Assembly: GCA_023394215.1 (NCBI GenBank)
Contig: JAEXBH010000207.1
Coordinates: 1 to 9,153, forward strand
DNA from: Bacillota bacterium
GTDB lineage: Bacteria > Bacillota > Clostridia > Tissierellales > Peptoniphilaceae
DNA length: 9,153 nt
Reading direction: 5' to 3'
The position numbers were made by a program, and so were the translations under genes. The notes under the pieces were generated by a model that was given only the letters and a program-made list of their open reading frames with translations, ran no database searches and had not been told where the DNA came from. Below, piece by piece: positions 7,490-9,153 of this stretch (positions are counted from its first letter, which is position 1; every line of letters begins with the position of its first letter).

Positions 7490-7497
7490 AGGAGGTG
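7490..7497 (+). promoter_or_regulatory. recA Shine-Dalgarno (consensus AGGAGGTG)
   Basis: AGGAGGTG, directly after the pgsA stop codon (7487-7489), is a perfect complement to the 3' end of 16S rRNA and the strongest such site in the window. Its last three bases are the in-frame GTG at 7495, which therefore cannot easily serve as start. Counting from the end of GGAGG at 7495, ATC at 7501 is 5 bases away and ATT at 7504 is 8 bases away. Confidence 0.85.
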
Positions 7498-7503
7498 TTT
7501 ATC

Positions 7504-8568
7504 ATTACAAACATTAAAATTAATGATCAGGAAAAGAAAAAAGCTCTAAATGAAGCCTTTTCCAAGATTGAAAAAGCATATGGTAAGGGCGCTATTATGG
7601 TTTTGGGAGATGCGCCTAAACAACAAATAGAAGCTATATCTACGGGGGCTATAAATCTTGATTTAGCCTTAGGTATAGGTGGTTTGCCGAGGGGCAGGAT
7701 AGTAGAAATTTACGGACCGGAATCGTCAGGAAAGACAACCTTAGCTCTTCACTGCGTTGCAGAAGCACAAAGAAACGGTGGGCTTGCAGCTTTTATAGAT
7801 GCAGAACATGCTCTTGATGTTTACTATGCAAAGAATTTGGGAGTGGATGTTGATAATCTTATTTTGGCACAACCCGATACCGGTGAACAGGCTTTGGCCA
7901 TAGTAGATTCTTTGGTTCATTCACACGCTGTGGATATAATAGTTGTCGATTCCGTTGCGGCTCTTGTTCCAAGGGCGGAAATAGAAGGGGATATGGGGGA
8001 TAGCCATATCGGTCTTCTTGCAAGGTTAATGAGTCAGGCTTTAAGAAAGCTTACAGGTATAGTATCCAAATCAAATACTACTGTAATATTCTTAAATCAA
8101 CTTAGACAAAAGATCGGAGTAATGTTTGGAAATCCCGAAGTAACTACAGGAGGGATTGCACTTAAGTTTTATTCAAGTGTCAGACTTGAAGTAAGGAAGG
8201 GTGAACAAATAAAAGAGGGAGAAAATTCAGTAGGTAACCGTACAAAAGTTAGGGTTGTTAAAAACAAGCTTGCAGCACCTTTCAAACTTGTCGAGTTTGA
8301 TATAATGTTCGGCAAGGGGATTTCAAAGCTTGGAACTTTGATAGATACAGCCGTAGATATGAAAATTATTTCCAAATCAGGTTCATGGTATAGCTATGAC
8401 GGGGAGAGATTGGGTCAAGGAAGAGAAAAAGTAAAAGCTTATTTAGAAGAAAACCCTGATACTTTAGCTCTTATTGAAAAACAGGTAAGATCAAACATAG
8501 AAGATACTAAAATATATGAAGAAAGCAATGATATCGAGGATACGAGTGATAGCGATATTATCGAATAA
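7504..8568 (+). CDS. recA: recombinase RecA
   Basis: RecA forms ATP-dependent filaments on single-stranded DNA, drives strand exchange in recombinational repair, and stimulates LexA self-cleavage where LexA exists. Counting from ATT 7504 (354 aa), the core is complete: Walker A GPESSGKT (71-78), the catalytic Glu101 in IDAEHALD, Walker B DIIVVD (144-149), loop L1 EGDMGDSH (161-168), loop L2 [13 protein letters not shown] (205-217) and [11 protein letters not shown] (251-261). The last 22 residues hold ten acidic residues, the usual autoinhibitory tail. The start codon is uncertain: the only in-frame GTG (7495) overlaps the Shine-Dalgarno, and the first in-frame ATG is deep in the conserved N-terminus (IMVLGD). 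ATT 7504, or ATC 7501, is best spaced. No LexA-type box is visible upstream. rny follows 16 bases later. Confidence 0.97.
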   Translation: MTNIKINDQEKKKALNEAFSKIEKAYGKGAIMVLGDAPKQQIEAISTGAINLDLALGIGGLPRGRIVEIYGPESSGKTTLALHCVAEAQRNGGLAAFIDAEHALDVYYAKNLGVDVDNLILAQPDTGEQALAIVDSLVHSHAVDIIVVDSVAALVPRAEIEGDMGDSHIGLLARLMSQALRKLTGIVSKSNTTVIFLNQLRQKIGVMFGNPEVTTGGIALKFYSSVRLEVRKGEQIKEGENSVGNRTKVRVVKNKLAAPFKLVEFDIMFGKGISKLGTLIDTAVDMKIISKSGSWYSYDGERLGQGREKVKAYLEENPDTLALIEKQVRSNIEDTKIYEESNDIEDTSDSDIIE

Positions 8569-8584
8569 TAAATAAGGGGATTAT

Positions 8585-9153
8585 ATGGAATATTTTTATA
8601 TAATAATCGGCTTAGTAGTGGGAGTTATGCTCGGTTATATTTTAGTATGGGCTATAAAGACTAAGTCTGATAAAAATAAATTGAACTCCGCTGAAGAAAT
8701 ATCAAAGAGAATTATCGAAGATGCCAATAAAGAGGCTGAGGCTACAAAAAAAGAAGCTATCTTGGAAGCCAAAGATGAAATCTTTAAGTTAAAGCAAGAG
8801 ATAGAAGAAGACGATAAGGAAAGAAGAAGTGAGCTTAAAAAGCAGGAAAAAAGGCTTCAAAATAAGGAAGAAAATTTAGATAGAAAAATCGAAAAGATTG
8901 ATAAGAAAAATGAAGCTGTAAATAAGACGATGAAGCATGTCGAAGATATGGAGAAGGAAGCCAAGGAAATCTTGGACAGGCATATACTTGAACTTGAAAA
9001 GATATCTCAGCTTTCAAGGGAACAGGCTAAGGAAATCATAGTAAATAAGGTAAAGGATGATGCAGAGCATGAATCAGCCCTTGTTATAAGAGAGTACGAA
9101 GCAAGAACCAGAGAAAACCAACAAAGATTGGCGAGAGAGATTGTAACTACAGC
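8585..9153 (+). CDS. rny: ribonuclease Y, 5' part (cut by window edge)
   Basis: RNase Y is the membrane-bound endoribonuclease that initiates mRNA decay in many Firmicutes and interacts with PNPase and other degradosome-like partners. An open frame from ATG 8585 runs off the right edge after 189 codons. It starts with one membrane segment (about residues 3-24, YFYIIIGLVVGVMLGYILVW) and continues as a long, highly charged coiled coil (from about 28 onward) that includes the family-typical LEKISQLSREQAKEII stretch. The KH and HD catalytic domains, which should bring the protein to about 520 residues, lie beyond the window. AGGGGA (8575-8580) gives a Shine-Dalgarno 4 bases before the ATG. Placement directly after recA is the usual order in clostridia and bacilli, supporting the name even without the HD domain. 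Confidence 0.92.
   Translation, partial: MEYFYIIIGLVVGVMLGYILVWAIKTKSDKNKLNSAEEISKRIIEDANKEAEATKKEAILEAKDEIFKLKQEIEEDDKERRSELKKQEKRLQNKEENLDRKIEKIDKKNEAVNKTMKHVEDMEKEAKEILDRHILELEKISQLSREQAKEIIVNKVKDDAEHESALVIREYEARTRENQQRLAREIVTT

Noticed and set aside
7495..7503. GTG 7495 as recA start
   Set aside because: It overlaps the GGAGG ribosome binding site and no other Shine-Dalgarno lies upstream of it.

Overview
This is a housekeeping segment of an AT-rich, low-GC Gram-positive (Firmicutes/Bacillota) chromosome. Gene content, heavy use of AGA/AGG and ATA codons, purine-rich Shine-Dalgarno sequences and an ftsK-pgsA-recA-rny order lacking the rimO and cinA genes often found there suggest an anaerobic clostridial or Tissierellia (Peptoniphilaceae-like) lineage. 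That placement is an inference, not a proof. Every gene is on the + strand. No mobile element, CRISPR array, tRNA or rRNA is visible.

Region 1 (1-1897) is the end of a translation/RNA-maturation operon. It holds the 3' tail of a gene that is probably a DHH-family phosphoesterase (NrnA-like), then truB (tRNA U55 pseudouridine synthase) and ribF (riboflavin kinase/FAD synthetase). The reading frames overlap at each junction, so translational coupling is likely. truB starts with TTG and ribF with GTG.

Region 2 (1898-4527) is the rpsO-pnp pair (ribosomal protein S15, polynucleotide phosphorylase). A candidate extended -10 promoter and a structured leader precede rpsO. A hairpin terminator/attenuator and two near-identical small hairpins lie between rpsO and pnp. 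A strong GAAA-loop terminator closes the unit. The arrangement resembles the well-studied rpsO-pnp unit of other bacteria, in which both genes are autoregulated at the RNA level.

Region 3 (4528-9153) starts with an AT-rich promoter region carrying an extended -10 (TGtTATAAT) and a GAAAAATTTTTC palindrome. It then encodes ftsK (DNA translocase), pgsA (phosphatidylglycerophosphate synthase), recA and the 5' part of rny (RNase Y, cut by the window edge). Spacing is tight (17-bp overlap between ftsK and pgsA, about 14 bp before recA, 16 bp before rny) and there is no internal terminator, so this looks like one operon. It links chromosome segregation, anionic phospholipid synthesis, recombination and mRNA decay.

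The most unusual point is the start of recA. A perfect AGGAGGTG Shine-Dalgarno lies immediately upstream, but no ATG, GTG or TTG sits at usable spacing. The best-placed start codons are ATT (7504) or ATC (7501). I see no novel multigene system here; the other items of interest are candidate RNA regulatory structures.
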